Part shown: in pieces, positions 36,508 through 45,995 of the stretch
How the letters are laid out: the number at the start of each line of letters is the position of its first letter
Position numbering within the stretch: the stretch's first letter is position 1
NCBI RefSeq assembly: GCF_025143825.1
Contig: NZ_CP083560.1
Span: 930,001-994,000, forward strand
Reading direction: 5' to 3'
DNA length: 64,000 nucleotides
Origin: Sulfitobacter sp. S223
GTDB taxonomy: Bacteria; Pseudomonadota; Alphaproteobacteria; Rhodobacterales; Rhodobacteraceae
Position numbers and translations under genes: made by a program
Notes under the pieces: model-generated
Told to the model about the DNA's origin: nothing
Databases searched by the model: none
Seen by the model: only the letters and a program-made list of their open reading frames with translations

Positions 36508-36523
36508 GTTTCTTAAAAGAAAC
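36508..36523. promoter_or_regulatory. inverted repeat in the fhs upstream region
   Basis: GTTTCTT and AAGAAAC flank AA, a perfect 16-bp dyad 120 bp before fhs, in the 228-bp gap shared with the divergent cytochrome gene. It is AT-rich and palindromic like an operator half-pair. I see no other regulatory sequence here. Confidence 0.3.
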
Positions 36524-36643
36524 GATGCGATCACCCAACGCCGCAACGGAAGGCAGAAATGTCGCAATCCTGACGTGTCGCTGTAGCGCGCCCTTGTATG
36601 CATCAGCTAGAACAAGCCCAAGCGGCTCACAACGGGGATAACC

Positions 36644-38320
36644 ATGGCTTTCAAGACTGATATCCAAATTGCGCGTGAAGCGTCCAAGAAACCCATTCAG
36701 GAGATCGGCGCCAAGCTGGGTATCTCCAGCGATGATTTGCTGCCCTACGGGCACGACAAGGCCAAGGTAAGCCAGTCGTTCATCAACTCAGTGCAGGACC
36801 GCCCCGATGGTAAGCTGATCCTTGTTACTGCGATCAACCCGACACCGGCTGGTGAGGGCAAGACCACGACGACTGTGGGTCTGGGCGATGGCCTGAACCG
36901 CATCGGCAAAAACGCGGCTGTGTGTATCCGCGAAGCGTCGCTTGGACCAAACTTCGGCATGAAGGGTGGTGCTGCGGGTGGCGGCTATGCGCAGATCGTC
37001 CCGATGGAAGAAATGAACCTGCACTTCACCGGTGATTTCCACGCCATCACATCGGCGCATTCGCTGCTGAGTGCGATGATCGACAATCACATCTACTGGG
37101 GTAACGAGCTTGAGATCGACACCCGGCGCGTCGTTTGGCGCCGCGTGGTGGATATGAACGACCGCGCTTTGCGCCAAATCACCACCAGCCTTGGCGGTGT
37201 GGCCAACGGCTTTCCGCGCGAAACAGGATTTGACATCACTGTGGCTTCTGAAGTTATGGCGATCCTGTGTCTGTCCAAAAACCTTGAAGACCTGCAAAAG
37301 CGTCTGGGTGACATGATCGTGGCCTACCGCCGTGACCGCACACCTGTTTTCGCCCGCGATATCAAAGCCGATGGCGCAATGACTGTGCTGCTGAAAGACG
37401 CGATGCAGCCGAACCTTGTGCAGACGCTTGAGAACAACCCTGCCTTCGTGCATGGCGGTCCTTTCGCCAATATCGCCCACGGCTGTAACTCTGTCATCGC
37501 GACAACCACAGCCCTGAAGCTGGCAGATTATGTTGTGACCGAAGCTGGATTCGGTGCTGATCTGGGTGCTGAAAAGTTCCTTAACATCAAATGCCGCAAG
37601 GCGGGTCTTGCGCCCTCCGCAGTTGTGCTTGTTGCCACTGTGCGCGCAATGAAGATGAACGGCGGCGTTGCAAAGGCCGATCTGGGCAACGAGGATGTCG
37701 CAGCGGTGCAAAGCGGTTGTGCCAACCTTGGCCGTCACATCGAAAACCTCAAATCCTTTGGTGTGCCAGTGGTCGTAGCGATCAACCATTTCGTCACGGA
37801 TACCGACGCCGAAGTGCAGGCAGTTAAAGACTATGTAGCGACCCAAGGCTCCGAAGCTGTGTTGTCGCGCCATTGGGAGTTGGGTTCCGAAGGCTCTGCC
37901 GATCTGGCGACCAAAGTGGTTGAGACCATCGAAAAGGGCGAAGCAAACTTTGCGCCGATCTACCCCGATGAGATGACACTTGCGGATAAAATCAACACGA
38001 TCGCGACCAAAATCTACCGCGCGGATGCAGCTTTGATGGATAACAAAATCCTCAAACAGCTGGCCGAATGGGAAGAGCAAGGCTATGGCGATCTGCCTGT
38101 CTGTATGGCCAAGACGCAGTACAGCTTTACCACTGATCCGGAATTGCGCGGCGCGCCGACAGGGTTCAACATCCCCGTACGCGAAGTCCGGCTGAGCGCA
38201 GGTGCCGGTTTCATTGTGGCAATCTGTGGTGAGATCATGACCATGCCCGGCCTGCCACGTGTCCCATCGGCAGAGAGCATCAAGCTAAACGCAGACGGTG
38301 ACGTAGAAGGGCTGTTCTGA
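36644..38320 (+). CDS. fhs: formate--tetrahydrofolate ligase
   Basis: Fhs makes 10-formyltetrahydrofolate from formate, ATP and THF. The 558-aa length is typical. The ATP-binding loop [18 protein letters not shown] (about residues 64-81) and the [15 protein letters not shown] [15 protein letters not shown] segment (near 100) are visible. GGGGATAACC precedes the start. It is followed by a terminator and then folD, so the two one-carbon genes are adjacent but probably separately terminated. Together they connect formate with methylene- and methenyl-THF, relevant to one-carbon oxidation in marine roseobacters. Confidence 0.96.
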   Translation: MAFKTDIQIAREASKKPIQEIGAKLGISSDDLLPYGHDKAKVSQSFINSVQDRPDGKLILVTAINPTPAGEGKTTTTVGLGDGLNRIGKNAAVCIREASLGPNFGMKGGAAGGGYAQIVPMEEMNLHFTGDFHAITSAHSLLSAMIDNHIYWGNELEIDTRRVVWRRVVDMNDRALRQITTSLGGVANGFPRETGFDITVASEVMAILCLSKNLEDLQKRLGDMIVAYRRDRTPVFARDIKADGAMTVLLKDAMQPNLVQTLENNPAFVHGGPFANIAHGCNSVIATTTALKLADYVVTEAGFGADLGAEKFLNIKCRKAGLAPSAVVLVATVRAMKMNGGVAKADLGNEDVAAVQSGCANLGRHIENLKSFGVPVVVAINHFVTDTDAEVQAVKDYVATQGSEAVLSRHWELGSEGSADLATKVVETIEKGEANFAPIYPDEMTLADKINTIATKIYRADAALMDNKILKQLAEWEEQGYGDLPVCMAKTQYSFTTDPELRGAPTGFNIPVREVRLSAGAGFIVAICGEIMTMPGLPRVPSAESIKLNADGDVEGLF

Positions 38321-38343
38321 TCCGGACACCCAAACATTGACTA

Positions 38344-38376
38344 GGGAGAAGGGGTGACCCTTCTCCCGCTTTGGTT
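38344..38376 (+). terminator. intrinsic terminator after fhs
   Basis: GGGAGAAGGG (38344-38353) and CCCTTCTCCC (38358-38367) form a perfect 10-bp stem closed by a GTGA tetraloop (GNRA type), followed by GCTTTGGTTT. It lies 23 bases after the fhs stop. Confidence 0.75.
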
Positions 38377-38422
38377 TAGGGCCTGAGTTTAACGGCAACA
38401 CGAAAAGAGGGGCGCAGGGCAT

Positions 38423-39325
38423 ATGTCGGCGACGGTTATTGACGGTAAAGAATTTGCAGCACGGGTTCGGGGACAAGTGGCAACACATGTGACCCGCCTG
38501 AAGGCAGATCACGGGATCACACCTGGTTTGGCCGTGGTGCTGGTGGGCGAAGACCCCGCCTCACAGGTTTATGTCCGTTCCAAAGGCAAGATGACCGTCG
38601 AGGTCGGCATGAAATCAGTTGAGCACAAGCTTGACGTTGATACCGCCGAGGGCGATTTGCTGGCGTTGATCGACCAGCTTAACAATGATCCCGAAATCCA
38701 CGGTATTTTGGTGCAGCTGCCCTTGCCCAAGCATTTGAACGAAGACTTGGTCATCAATTCGATTGATCCGGCAAAGGACGTGGACGGGTTCCACATATCT
38801 AACGTTGGCCTGCTAGGCACGGGTCAAAAAAGCATGGTACCCTGTACGCCGCTTGGCTGTCTGATGATGTTGCGCGGTCACCACGGGTCGATCTCGGGGA
38901 TGGATGCGGTGGTGATTGGGCGCTCCAACATCGTTGGTAAGCCGATGGCGCAGCTTTTGCTCAACGACAGTGCTACAGTCACGATTGCCCACAGCCGAAC
39001 CAAAGACTTGGCCGATGTAGTCCGCCGCGCGGACATCGTTGTGGCAGCAGTTGGCCGCCCCGAAATGGTGCCCGGTGACTGGATCAAGCCTGGTGCAACT
39101 GTAATTGACGTGGGCATTAACCGATTGGATGCACCGGAAAAAGGTGAAGGCAAAACCAAGCTGGTGGGGGATGTGCATTACGAAAGCTGCGCAGCTGTTG
39201 CTGGGGCGATCACGCCAGTACCAGGTGGCGTTGGGCCGATGACAATTGCGTGTCTTTTGGCCAACACGGTGACGGCCTGCTGCCGCGCCAATGGTCTGGA
39301 CGAACCCGAAGGTTTGACAGCCTGA
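38423..39325 (+). CDS. folD: bifunctional methylenetetrahydrofolate dehydrogenase/methenyltetrahydrofolate cyclohydrolase
   Basis: FolD interconverts 5,10-methylene-, methenyl- and 10-formyl-THF using NADP. The 300-aa protein has the YVRSKGKM segment with the catalytic Lys (near residue 54), VQLPLPKHL (near 96), PCTPLGC (near 140), the nucleotide-binding [13 protein letters not shown] (near 170) and the C-terminal [15 protein letters not shown] (near 270). It works with the adjacent fhs. Its start follows a weak purine-rich AGAGGGGCGCAGGG stretch. Confidence 0.96.
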   Translation: MSATVIDGKEFAARVRGQVATHVTRLKADHGITPGLAVVLVGEDPASQVYVRSKGKMTVEVGMKSVEHKLDVDTAEGDLLALIDQLNNDPEIHGILVQLPLPKHLNEDLVINSIDPAKDVDGFHISNVGLLGTGQKSMVPCTPLGCLMMLRGHHGSISGMDAVVIGRSNIVGKPMAQLLLNDSATVTIAHSRTKDLADVVRRADIVVAAVGRPEMVPGDWIKPGATVIDVGINRLDAPEKGEGKTKLVGDVHYESCAAVAGAITPVPGGVGPMTIACLLANTVTACCRANGLDEPEGLTA

Positions 39326-39362
39326 TAGCAAACGATATCTCAGGCCTGCCTGTAGAAACCTG

Positions 39363-39391
39363 AAGGCCCTCGCGATTGGCGGGGGCCTTAT
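39363..39391 (+). terminator. intrinsic terminator after folD
   Basis: AAGGCCCTCGC pairs with GCGGGGGCCTT over 11 bp with one G-U pair around a short loop; the following ATTCGTT is only moderately T-rich. The rest of the 39326-39642 gap holds an AGGAGG-like sequence near 39481 that leads into no sensible gene, and otherwise nothing I can identify. Confidence 0.65.
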
Positions 39392-39642
39392 TCGTTCCCT
39401 AGGTGCGTTTTTGATCGTTTCCGCAATGTCAAAGCGCATCAGAAACAGCAGCAACGACGTGAAAGAATGCACGAGCAGACAGGAGGCGGATTACTTTTGT
39501 CCCGTCGGCTATGCCAATGAAATGGCAGCGTAGCGTTCGTGGTCCGGTACGACATCTAGAACCGCGCCCACGTGTTCGCGATCATGTCGCAGCGGGCCTT
39601 TCCCTGACAGGATTGGGCGACGGGTATTCCGGTAAGTCTGGT

Positions 39643-40062
39643 CTAGCAAGGGACAGGCACCATCGTGCCTTGCAGGACCGCGATAAGGGTCTGTTTACCG
39701 TCTTCCTCTGCGTGGACCTCAGCGGTCACAACGCTCAACCTTTTGCCAGGTTTGATCACGCGGCCGGTTGCGATCAGTAGATCGCCCCGCGCAGGGGCCA
39801 ATAGGTTGATTTTGATCTCTGCCGTCACAACCTCCTGATCCAGCGGCAGCATTGTCAGAGCAGCATAGCCAGCAGCGCTGTCGCCAATCGCGAAGGTAAG
39901 CCCCGCATGGCCGAATCCTTGTTGCTGGCGTGAACCGGGAAGGATGGGCGCAGTGATCCGGACCAATCCCGCTGTGATTTCTGACAATTCGGCCCCTAGC
40001 GTGGTCATCATGCTTTGTGCGGCAAAGCTTTCGGTGATGCGTTTGACTGCTGACTTTTCCAT
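39643..40062 (-). CDS. PaaI-type hotdog thioesterase
   Basis: This 139-aa protein resembles PaaI/DUF4442 hotdog thioesterases. It has the GFGHAGLTFAIGDSAAGYAA helix (about residues 50-69), with H53 and D63 in the positions expected for substrate and active-site residues, and the VVTAEIKINLLAPARG strand pair near 80-95. The acyl substrate is unknown. Its start is three bases from the stop of pdeM, so it is likely the last gene of a helicase-pdeM operon. Confidence 0.87.
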   Translation of the reverse strand: MEKSAVKRITESFAAQSMMTTLGAELSEITAGLVRITAPILPGSRQQQGFGHAGLTFAIGDSAAGYAALTMLPLDQEVVTAEIKINLLAPARGDLLIATGRVIKPGKRLSVVTAEVHAEEDGKQTLIAVLQGTMVPVPC

Positions 40063-40065
40063 TTG

Positions 40066-40728
40066 TTACCTCGGCATAGGAATGGCTGTGGGGTTGGGAC
40101 CGGTAAGAACGGCAATCGCTTCGGCTCGCATCAGATCACCCAGAACCGGCGTCCTGCTGTGTAGCCCGCCGGTGTAGGTGCCATAGGCCGGTAGGATCAC
40201 GCGATTGCTGTCGATCAGAAATGCAGCGCGGGTGATGCTGCGGCCGCGCGCCTGTAGCGTTGCCTTCGGGTGATAATGCCCCGAAATTTCACCGCTTGAG
40301 CCTACTTGGGCTATGTGGCGAAAGGTAAGCGGGGGAAGCGGAAGCTCGGCCAAGTGGGCGCCGCCAAATTCGACGGGACCAGGATCGTGGTTGCCTTCGA
40401 TCCAAACCCAGCGACGGCCCGCTTGCAGGCGGAAAATCCATTGGCGTTCTTCTTCGGGTAACGCTTCGGCAGCGGCCAAATCGTCAAAACTGTCACCCAG
40501 ACAAATTACCGTGCGTGTATGAGTAAGAGCCAGATCAGCAGCAAGCCGGTTCAGCGTGTCGCGGGTATCATAGGGCGGCAATGACGTGCCGCCGCGACGT
40601 GCGATGCGTTCGGATTTGCCCAGATGCAGGTCACTTACCACCAGAAGACTTTCGTCCGGCCACCACAATGCGCCTGATCCCAGCGCTTTTAGCGGTGCGC
40701 CCGAGAGAGTGAATTCATATCCGTTCAT
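40066..40728 (-). CDS. pdeM: ligase-associated DNA damage response endonuclease PdeM
   Basis: PdeM is a calcineurin-like metallophosphoesterase found with an ATP-dependent DNA ligase and helicase in DNA-repair clusters. The 220-aa protein shows the metal-binding motifs in order: DLHLGKSE (D33, H35), GDSFDD (near 78), GNHD (near 115) and GHYHPK (near 152). It lies 51 bases downstream of the cognate helicase. The ligase and the exonuclease that often accompany these two genes are not in the window. Confidence 0.92.
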   Translation of the reverse strand: MNGYEFTLSGAPLKALGSGALWWPDESLLVVSDLHLGKSERIARRGGTSLPPYDTRDTLNRLAADLALTHTRTVICLGDSFDDLAAAEALPEEERQWIFRLQAGRRWVWIEGNHDPGPVEFGGAHLAELPLPPLTFRHIAQVGSSGEISGHYHPKATLQARGRSITRAAFLIDSNRVILPAYGTYTGGLHSRTPVLGDLMRAEAIAVLTGPNPTAIPMPR

Positions 40729-40779
40729 ATAAATGGTGTGGAACAGAATACGAACCTGCGCAAGAGGGGGCTGCGTGCC

Positions 40780-43233
40780 TCAGAACCCCACGCGCCAGCG
40801 GGGTTTGTCCGAGGCGGCAGGAGTAATCTGTGCCAAGCCGGATTGCTCCATCAGGCGGCGAGATTCCTCGGCCAGCAGTCGCTCTTCTGCGGCACCTTTG
40901 ACGGGCACACGCCCCATCTCCAGAAACAGCGGCGCTGCAAGCGGCGTGACGCGGGGCAGTGTAATATGATCAATCCGCCCCCGAGTACGCGCCAACATTT
41001 CTTCGATGCGGCCAAAGTCCACCAGCCCGCGCATCGCCTCTTCTCGCGTGATGTCGAGCATCAGGTGATCAGGATCATATTTGCTTAGCGTGTCATAAAG
41101 GATATCCGAGCTGAACGTCGCTTGTCGTCCGGATTTGCGTGCTTGTGGGCTGTTTCGCTCAATCAGGCCCGCAATGGTTGCGCTGGCCCGGAAGGTGCGT
41201 TTCATGACGGCATTCCCGGCCAGCCATGTTTCCATGCCTTCGTTTATCGCAGTGGAGTCCAGCAGGGGGGCAGGGTCAGTGACGGGATCAAGGCTCCAGA
41301 TCAGGGTCGCGTAGTCTGTGGCAACAAAACCGAGGGGGCTGAGGCCCAATTCTTCCATCCGTTTGGTCAGCAGCAGGCCGAGCGTCTGTTGACCATTGCG
41401 CCCTGCAAACCCGTAAAAGACAGTCTGCTCCCGGCCATCATGCGGAAAGCTTTCGATCAGTAGGCGGCCGGGCTGGGGTAGCTGGCTGTGGGTGCGTTGA
41501 AGCTCTAGCCATTGGGCCGTATGCGCAGGTAGTTCTGGCCAGCTTTCTTGGGTGAACAGGCGCTGGACCCGTGCGCTGAGCTGGGTTGAGGTCGCGAATT
41601 TTGTCCCCATGAAGGTGGCGATCTTGGGCTTTTTGGCGCTGTCGCGTGAAACCTCTACGGTCATTTCGCGCAGGCCTTCGTATTTCACGATTTGCCCGCC
41701 AATCAGAAACGTATCCCCCGGCGTGAGGGTCGCGGCAAAGCCTTCTTCGATCTCGCCCAACGGCTTGCCGCCGCGGTTGCGCTTCATACGGACCTTAAGG
41801 GTGTCCGTGTCTTGAATTGTGCCGATATTCATGCGGATGGCGCGTGCTGAACGCGGGTCGCGCAATTGCCACTGCCCGTCGGGTCGCTGGATCAACCGTT
41901 GCCACCGGTCATATCCGCGCAAGGCGTAGCCGCCTGTCGCGCAGAAATCGAGGCAGGCGTCAAACTGCGTGCGGGTGAGGGCGCTATAGGCGCCGGCGGA
42001 GGTAACTTCGCGGAAAAGCGCATCTGCGTCAAAAGGGCCGGCGCAGGCCGTGATCAGGATGTGTTGGCACAGAACATCACGGGGACCTGCGCCGCGCGGG
42101 TCACCGTCCAGTTCTCCTTCCAGCACTGCTTCAAGTGCGGCCAAACATTCGACCACCTCAAAGCGGTTGGCAGGCACGAGCAACGCTTTGGAGGGCGCAT
42201 TGTAGCGGTGATTGGCGCGCCCGATTCTTTGGACGAGCCTCTTAACGTTCTTGGGCGCTCCGATCTGGATCACCAGATCGACATCCCCCCAGTCGATGCC
42301 AAGGTCGAGACTGCCGGTGCAGACAATCGCGCGCAACTCTCCGCGCACCATTGCGCCTTCAACACGCGCGCGTTGTTCACGGTCAAGGCTGCCGTGATGG
42401 ATTCCGATTGGCAGGCTCTCGTCATTGGCGAGCCAGAGGTTGTGAAAGAAGATTTCGGCCTGCGCGCGGGTGTTGTGGAAGATGAGAGTGGTTTTGTGCT
42501 GTTTGACCTGTTCCAACACGGCGGGAATTGAATAAGCCGCGCCACCGCCGGACCAAGGCGGCGCTTCTTGCGTGCGCAGCATCTGAATGTCAGGGGCCGG
42601 GCCCGGATCGGCAAGCAATATCTCGCAGGGGTCGGGGTGGTGGGCCATAAGATGCGCGATGGCAGCAGGATCATCAACGGTGGCTGATAGGCCAACTCTT
42701 TTGAGATCCGGACAGATGGCATTGAGCCGCGCCAGCGCGAGCATCATCTGATCCCCGCGTTTGGATTCTGCAAGCGCATGAATTTCGTCGATCACGACGC
42801 GCTTGAGGCCCCTGAACATGCGCGGCGCATCCTCGTAGCTGACAAGCAGGGCCAGGCTTTCGGGCGTAGTAAGAAAGATATGAGGTGGATCGGCGCGCTG
42901 GCGCTTGCGCGCGTTGGCAGTGGTGTCTCCTGTGCGTTCTTCGATCCGGATGGGCAGCTCCATTTCGGCTACGGGCGTGGTCAGGTTGCGCTTTATGTCT
43001 GCGGCCAGTGCTTTGAGCGGCGAGATGTAGAGCGTGTGCATCCCTTCGTGATCGCCCTCGGCCAGATCAATAAGGGTGGGCAGGAAGCCCGATAGGGTTT
43101 TGCCGCCGCCTGTAGGGGCGATCAACAACAAAGCAGGCGCATCTGCGCGCTCCAGCATGTCTTGCTGGTGGGGATGGATCGACCAGCCTTTTGTGGCGAA
43201 CCATTGTTGGAATTTTGGGGGCAAGGATTGCAT
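40780..43233 (-). CDS. ligase-associated DNA damage response DEXH-box helicase (Lhr-like)
   Basis: This 817-aa superfamily 2 helicase has Walker A APTGGGKT (near residue 42), the DEIH box (VVIDEIHALAE near 128), motif III with GLSATV, motif VI RIGRANHR (near 340), and an extended winged-helix and Lhr-type C-terminal region. It matches the helicase of the ligase-associated DNA-damage cluster and is followed by pdeM. The start at 43233 (MQSLPPKFQQW) resembles the family; an ATG nine codons upstream (43260) is possible. Confidence 0.92.
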   Translation of the reverse strand: MQSLPPKFQQWFATKGWSIHPHQQDMLERADAPALLLIAPTGGGKTLSGFLPTLIDLAEGDHEGMHTLYISPLKALAADIKRNLTTPVAEMELPIRIEERTGDTTANARKRQRADPPHIFLTTPESLALLVSYEDAPRMFRGLKRVVIDEIHALAESKRGDQMMLALARLNAICPDLKRVGLSATVDDPAAIAHLMAHHPDPCEILLADPGPAPDIQMLRTQEAPPWSGGGAAYSIPAVLEQVKQHKTTLIFHNTRAQAEIFFHNLWLANDESLPIGIHHGSLDREQRARVEGAMVRGELRAIVCTGSLDLGIDWGDVDLVIQIGAPKNVKRLVQRIGRANHRYNAPSKALLVPANRFEVVECLAALEAVLEGELDGDPRGAGPRDVLCQHILITACAGPFDADALFREVTSAGAYSALTRTQFDACLDFCATGGYALRGYDRWQRLIQRPDGQWQLRDPRSARAIRMNIGTIQDTDTLKVRMKRNRGGKPLGEIEEGFAATLTPGDTFLIGGQIVKYEGLREMTVEVSRDSAKKPKIATFMGTKFATSTQLSARVQRLFTQESWPELPAHTAQWLELQRTHSQLPQPGRLLIESFPHDGREQTVFYGFAGRNGQQTLGLLLTKRMEELGLSPLGFVATDYATLIWSLDPVTDPAPLLDSTAINEGMETWLAGNAVMKRTFRASATIAGLIERNSPQARKSGRQATFSSDILYDTLSKYDPDHLMLDITREEAMRGLVDFGRIEEMLARTRGRIDHITLPRVTPLAAPLFLEMGRVPVKGAAEERLLAEESRRLMEQSGLAQITPAASDKPRWRVGF

Positions 43234-43326
43234 GGTGTGCAAGATAGCACCGGAGTGCATTGCGGCCAGCCCCTCTCGCGGTCCAATCGTCAGAGTTTTT
43301 GTGCCCTACCGAAATGCGATGCCGGA

Positions 43327-44121
43327 TCAGCGGCGGGGTTTTAGTGCCGCAATGCTGCGCTGTACGGTTTCGGGCAGGGAGGTATCCGCGTTCTCGGGGG
43401 CCGCGTCCAAGGCACTTGCGATATCCTTGACCAGAATGGCGATGGTATTGTCAGGAGCATGTCCATCGCGGGAAAATTCGATGCTGTTAAAGCCCGATGC
43501 GAACCAGTTTTGTCCGGACGAGGTGTGGATCAGGTCAAGCAGGGCGCTGATCTCGAGGCCGGCGTCGTCGGCCCAATCAAGCACCAGACGGGTCATGGCG
43601 GTATTGGACGCAGCCAGCAGATTGTTAAGAACCTTGGCCTGCATACCTGCACCGAATTCTCCCATCCGGTGAAAATGTTTGCCCATCGCGCTGAAAAGGG
43701 GTTGAGCCGCGTCAAGATCGCTCTCGTCGCCGCCAAGCATGAAGCTGAGGCGCGCCTCCTGGGCGGCGATTTGGGCACCGGACATGGGTGCGTCAATTAG
43801 GGATATATGTGACGGTATACGGGCACGCAGGTCGCGGACGTAGCGCGGTGACAGGGTGGAGCAGATGATGATCCGGATGAGGCTGGGAATAGCCGTAAGG
43901 TTCTGTTCGCCGAACAGCACAGCTTCGGTTTGATCGATGTCACGTACCACGGTGATAAGCGTGTCGAGATCTTCTGAAAATACGGCAATATCATCGGTGA
44001 TATGGGGGCTGTCCATAGGGACAACATCATAGCCCCGTGCCGGTAGACCCGCCGCGCGTAGAGCTCTGAGCATCGGTGCGCCCATTCGGCCGCACCCTGC
44101 AACACCTGTCAGTGACCGCAT
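43327..44121 (-). CDS. NAD(P)-dependent 3-hydroxyisobutyrate dehydrogenase-like oxidoreductase
   Basis: This 264-aa protein is a beta-hydroxyacid dehydrogenase. The Rossmann motif GCGRMGAPM (residues 9-17) is followed by the substrate signature DAPMSGAQIAAQEARLSFMLGG (near 115-136) and the catalytic Lys region with KVLNNLLAASN (near 163-173). It is slightly shorter than the usual 290-300 aa and has a compact N-terminal domain. The substrate is unknown. It lies four bases after the AAA ATPase gene at the end of the Tad locus, so it may be co-transcribed without a functional link. Confidence 0.88.
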   Translation of the reverse strand: MRSLTGVAGCGRMGAPMLRALRAAGLPARGYDVVPMDSPHITDDIAVFSEDLDTLITVVRDIDQTEAVLFGEQNLTAIPSLIRIIICSTLSPRYVRDLRARIPSHISLIDAPMSGAQIAAQEARLSFMLGGDESDLDAAQPLFSAMGKHFHRMGEFGAGMQAKVLNNLLAASNTAMTRLVLDWADDAGLEISALLDLIHTSSGQNWFASGFNSIEFSRDGHAPDNTIAILVKDIASALDAAPENADTSLPETVQRSIAALKPRR

Positions 44122-44125
44122 GGCA

Positions 44126-45433
44126 TCATTTCACGATGTGCTCGTCTTTGACGAACATGTTTGCCCAGGCGCGGTCCATTAATTCGGGGCTCATCTGGTA
44201 GGGGATGCCTTCAAATTCGCAGATCGCGATGATCTGGTCGATCAGGAAGATCGGCTGATAGTTGGCGTAGACGTTGTCGATTGTAGGGTATTTGTTCTTC
44301 AGCAGATGGATAAGTGTGGCTTCGTCCAGCGGCATTTTGCGTTTCTTGGCAACCATGGCAAAGATTTTGAGGAAGTTTGCCTGATCCGGTCCGTCAATTT
44401 TGATCTTGAAGAAAATACGACGCAAGGCCGCTTGGTCAAAGATCTCGTTCGGGTGGAAGTTGGTGGAAAAGATCACCAGCGTGTCAAAGGGGACTTCGAA
44501 TTTCTCGCCCGATTGCAGGGCGAGAATGTCCTTGCTCTCTTCGAGGGGAACAATCCAGCGGTTGACCAAAGACTGAGGCGATTCAGCCTGACGACCAAGG
44601 TCATCCACAATGAAAATGCCGCCGGTTGATTTGAGCTGCAAGGGTGCCTGATAGGTGCGTGCGGTTGGGTTGTAGACCAGATCAAGCATGCTGATCGTCA
44701 ATTCACCGCCTGTAATCACGGTGGGTCGTTCGCAGCAGACATAGCGGGCGTCAAAGCGCGTGACGCGGCGCAGCGATGTCGGGTCCTGCTCGGCAGAGGC
44801 GACTTCGTTATGCACAATCGGGTCAAACACCGTGATAACCTGCGAGGCATATTCGATTGCGCGCGGCACATAGACCTGATCGCCCAAAGCATCACGGATA
44901 CCGTTCGAGATAGAGGATTTACCGTTGCCGGGCGGGCCGTACATCAGAATGGAACGACCTGCAGAAACGGCCGGGCCGAGGTTGTCCAAAAGATCATCCG
45001 GCAATACCAGATGGCCCATCGCCCCGGTCAGCTGCGCGCGGGTGATCTGCATATTGCGGACCGACTGGCGTTTGACCTGTTCTTTGTAAACATCAAGCGG
45101 GACAGGCATAGGGCCGAAGTATTCAGACTGCGCAAGGGCATCAAGTGCGCGCGCCTTGCCGCCGTCGGTCAGTTGGTAACCCATTTCGTTGCCGTTCTGC
45201 GCGTTAAGCGTGCCTGTCGCTTCGATCAGGCGCTGGGTACGACACATATCGACCAGCTCTTGCACAACGGGGATTGGTAGGCAGACAGCCTTTGAAAGGT
45301 CACTTACAAGATCAAGGTTCTTGCGGAAGATCGTCTTGATCAGAATGTCACGCATCATGACGATGGGCAGACGCATGTCTGTCAATGTCTTAGGTGGCGG
45401 TGGTGCCATGACGGCGGTGTTCGGGGCGTTCAT
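44126..45433 (-). CDS. AAA-family ATPase at the end of the Tad locus
   Basis: This 435-aa protein has an N-terminal region that looks like a winged helix (about residues 20-110), then an ATPase domain with Walker A GPPGNGKSS (near 167), a Walker B-like IFIVDDLGRQ (near 275) and a sensor region with VIFSTNFHPNEIFDQAALRR. It lacks the features of CpaF, so it is not the secretion ATPase itself. The gene follows the prepilin peptidase gene in the same direction, 64 bases away, which suggests a regulatory or assembly role in Tad pilus formation; this is inferred from position. Confidence 0.85.
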   Translation of the reverse strand: MNAPNTAVMAPPPPKTLTDMRLPIVMMRDILIKTIFRKNLDLVSDLSKAVCLPIPVVQELVDMCRTQRLIEATGTLNAQNGNEMGYQLTDGGKARALDALAQSEYFGPMPVPLDVYKEQVKRQSVRNMQITRAQLTGAMGHLVLPDDLLDNLGPAVSAGRSILMYGPPGNGKSSISNGIRDALGDQVYVPRAIEYASQVITVFDPIVHNEVASAEQDPTSLRRVTRFDARYVCCERPTVITGGELTISMLDLVYNPTARTYQAPLQLKSTGGIFIVDDLGRQAESPQSLVNRWIVPLEESKDILALQSGEKFEVPFDTLVIFSTNFHPNEIFDQAALRRIFFKIKIDGPDQANFLKIFAMVAKKRKMPLDEATLIHLLKNKYPTIDNVYANYQPIFLIDQIIAICEFEGIPYQMSPELMDRAWANMFVKDEHIVK

Positions 45434-45497
45434 ACTGCTATGTCCCTCTGATTTACCCGGGCTTTTGAAATGCCTTACGGGACAAAAATGGCGTTAT

Positions 45498-45992
45498 TCA
45501 GGCACCATAAAGGAGGCCAAGGACCAGATAGATAATAAGTGTGGCACCAAGGGCGAGGCCCATTGGAAATTTCTTGCCCTGATGCCAGCTTTCCCAATGG
45601 GGCGCGAGCTGGCGCAGAGAGGTCATGCGGATGCCGCGATGGGTGACGACTGCGGCTACCAGTGTGGCCATAAACAGCCAGGTCAGCAGGTTGAGATCGC
45701 CCAAATCGATAAAGGGCGCTGCGGCTGCGATGAATTTGCTATCCCCTGCGCCCATCAGCCCTGCGGCATTAAGCAACATCCCGACGATCAGGACGATCAC
45801 AAGGCTCAGCAATCGCCACAAGTAGGTATCGAACGGCAGGACGATCAATCCAGTAACCAGGAAAATACCAACCAGCGCGAGGTTTGCCTTGTTGGTGATC
45901 TTCATTCGCGACAGGTCAGTGTACATCACATAGAGGCACACAGGCAGGACGAATGGCAGATACCACGCAGCGGCGTAGCTTGTGATCGTCAT
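45498..45992 (-). CDS. cpaA: prepilin peptidase (CpaA/TadV family)
   Basis: This 164-aa integral membrane protein is an A24 aspartic peptidase that would process the Flp prepilins. The two active-site aspartates lie in YTDLSRMKITN (D25) and GAGDSKF (near 84). About five hydrophobic helices fill the rest. It starts three bases after the stop of the adjacent TPR lipoprotein gene. It lacks the methyltransferase domain of larger PilD proteins, as is usual in Tad systems. Confidence 0.92.
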   Translation of the reverse strand: MTITSYAAAWYLPFVLPVCLYVMYTDLSRMKITNKANLALVGIFLVTGLIVLPFDTYLWRLLSLVIVLIVGMLLNAAGLMGAGDSKFIAAAAPFIDLGDLNLLTWLFMATLVAAVVTHRGIRMTSLRQLAPHWESWHQGKKFPMGLALGATLIIYLVLGLLYGA

Positions 45993-45995
45993 TGT

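Noticed and set aside
36788..38080. 430-codon open frame antisense to fhs
   Set aside because: It has no family resemblance and mirrors the codon pattern of fhs, whose enzyme signature is clear on the other strand. Long antisense frames also occur opposite ileS (10138-11097) and ftsH (33383-34174) for the same reason.
39511..39780. 89-codon plus-strand frame near the thioesterase
   Set aside because: Half of it is antisense to the thioesterase gene, and the rest has low-complexity, Arg-rich composition without a family match.
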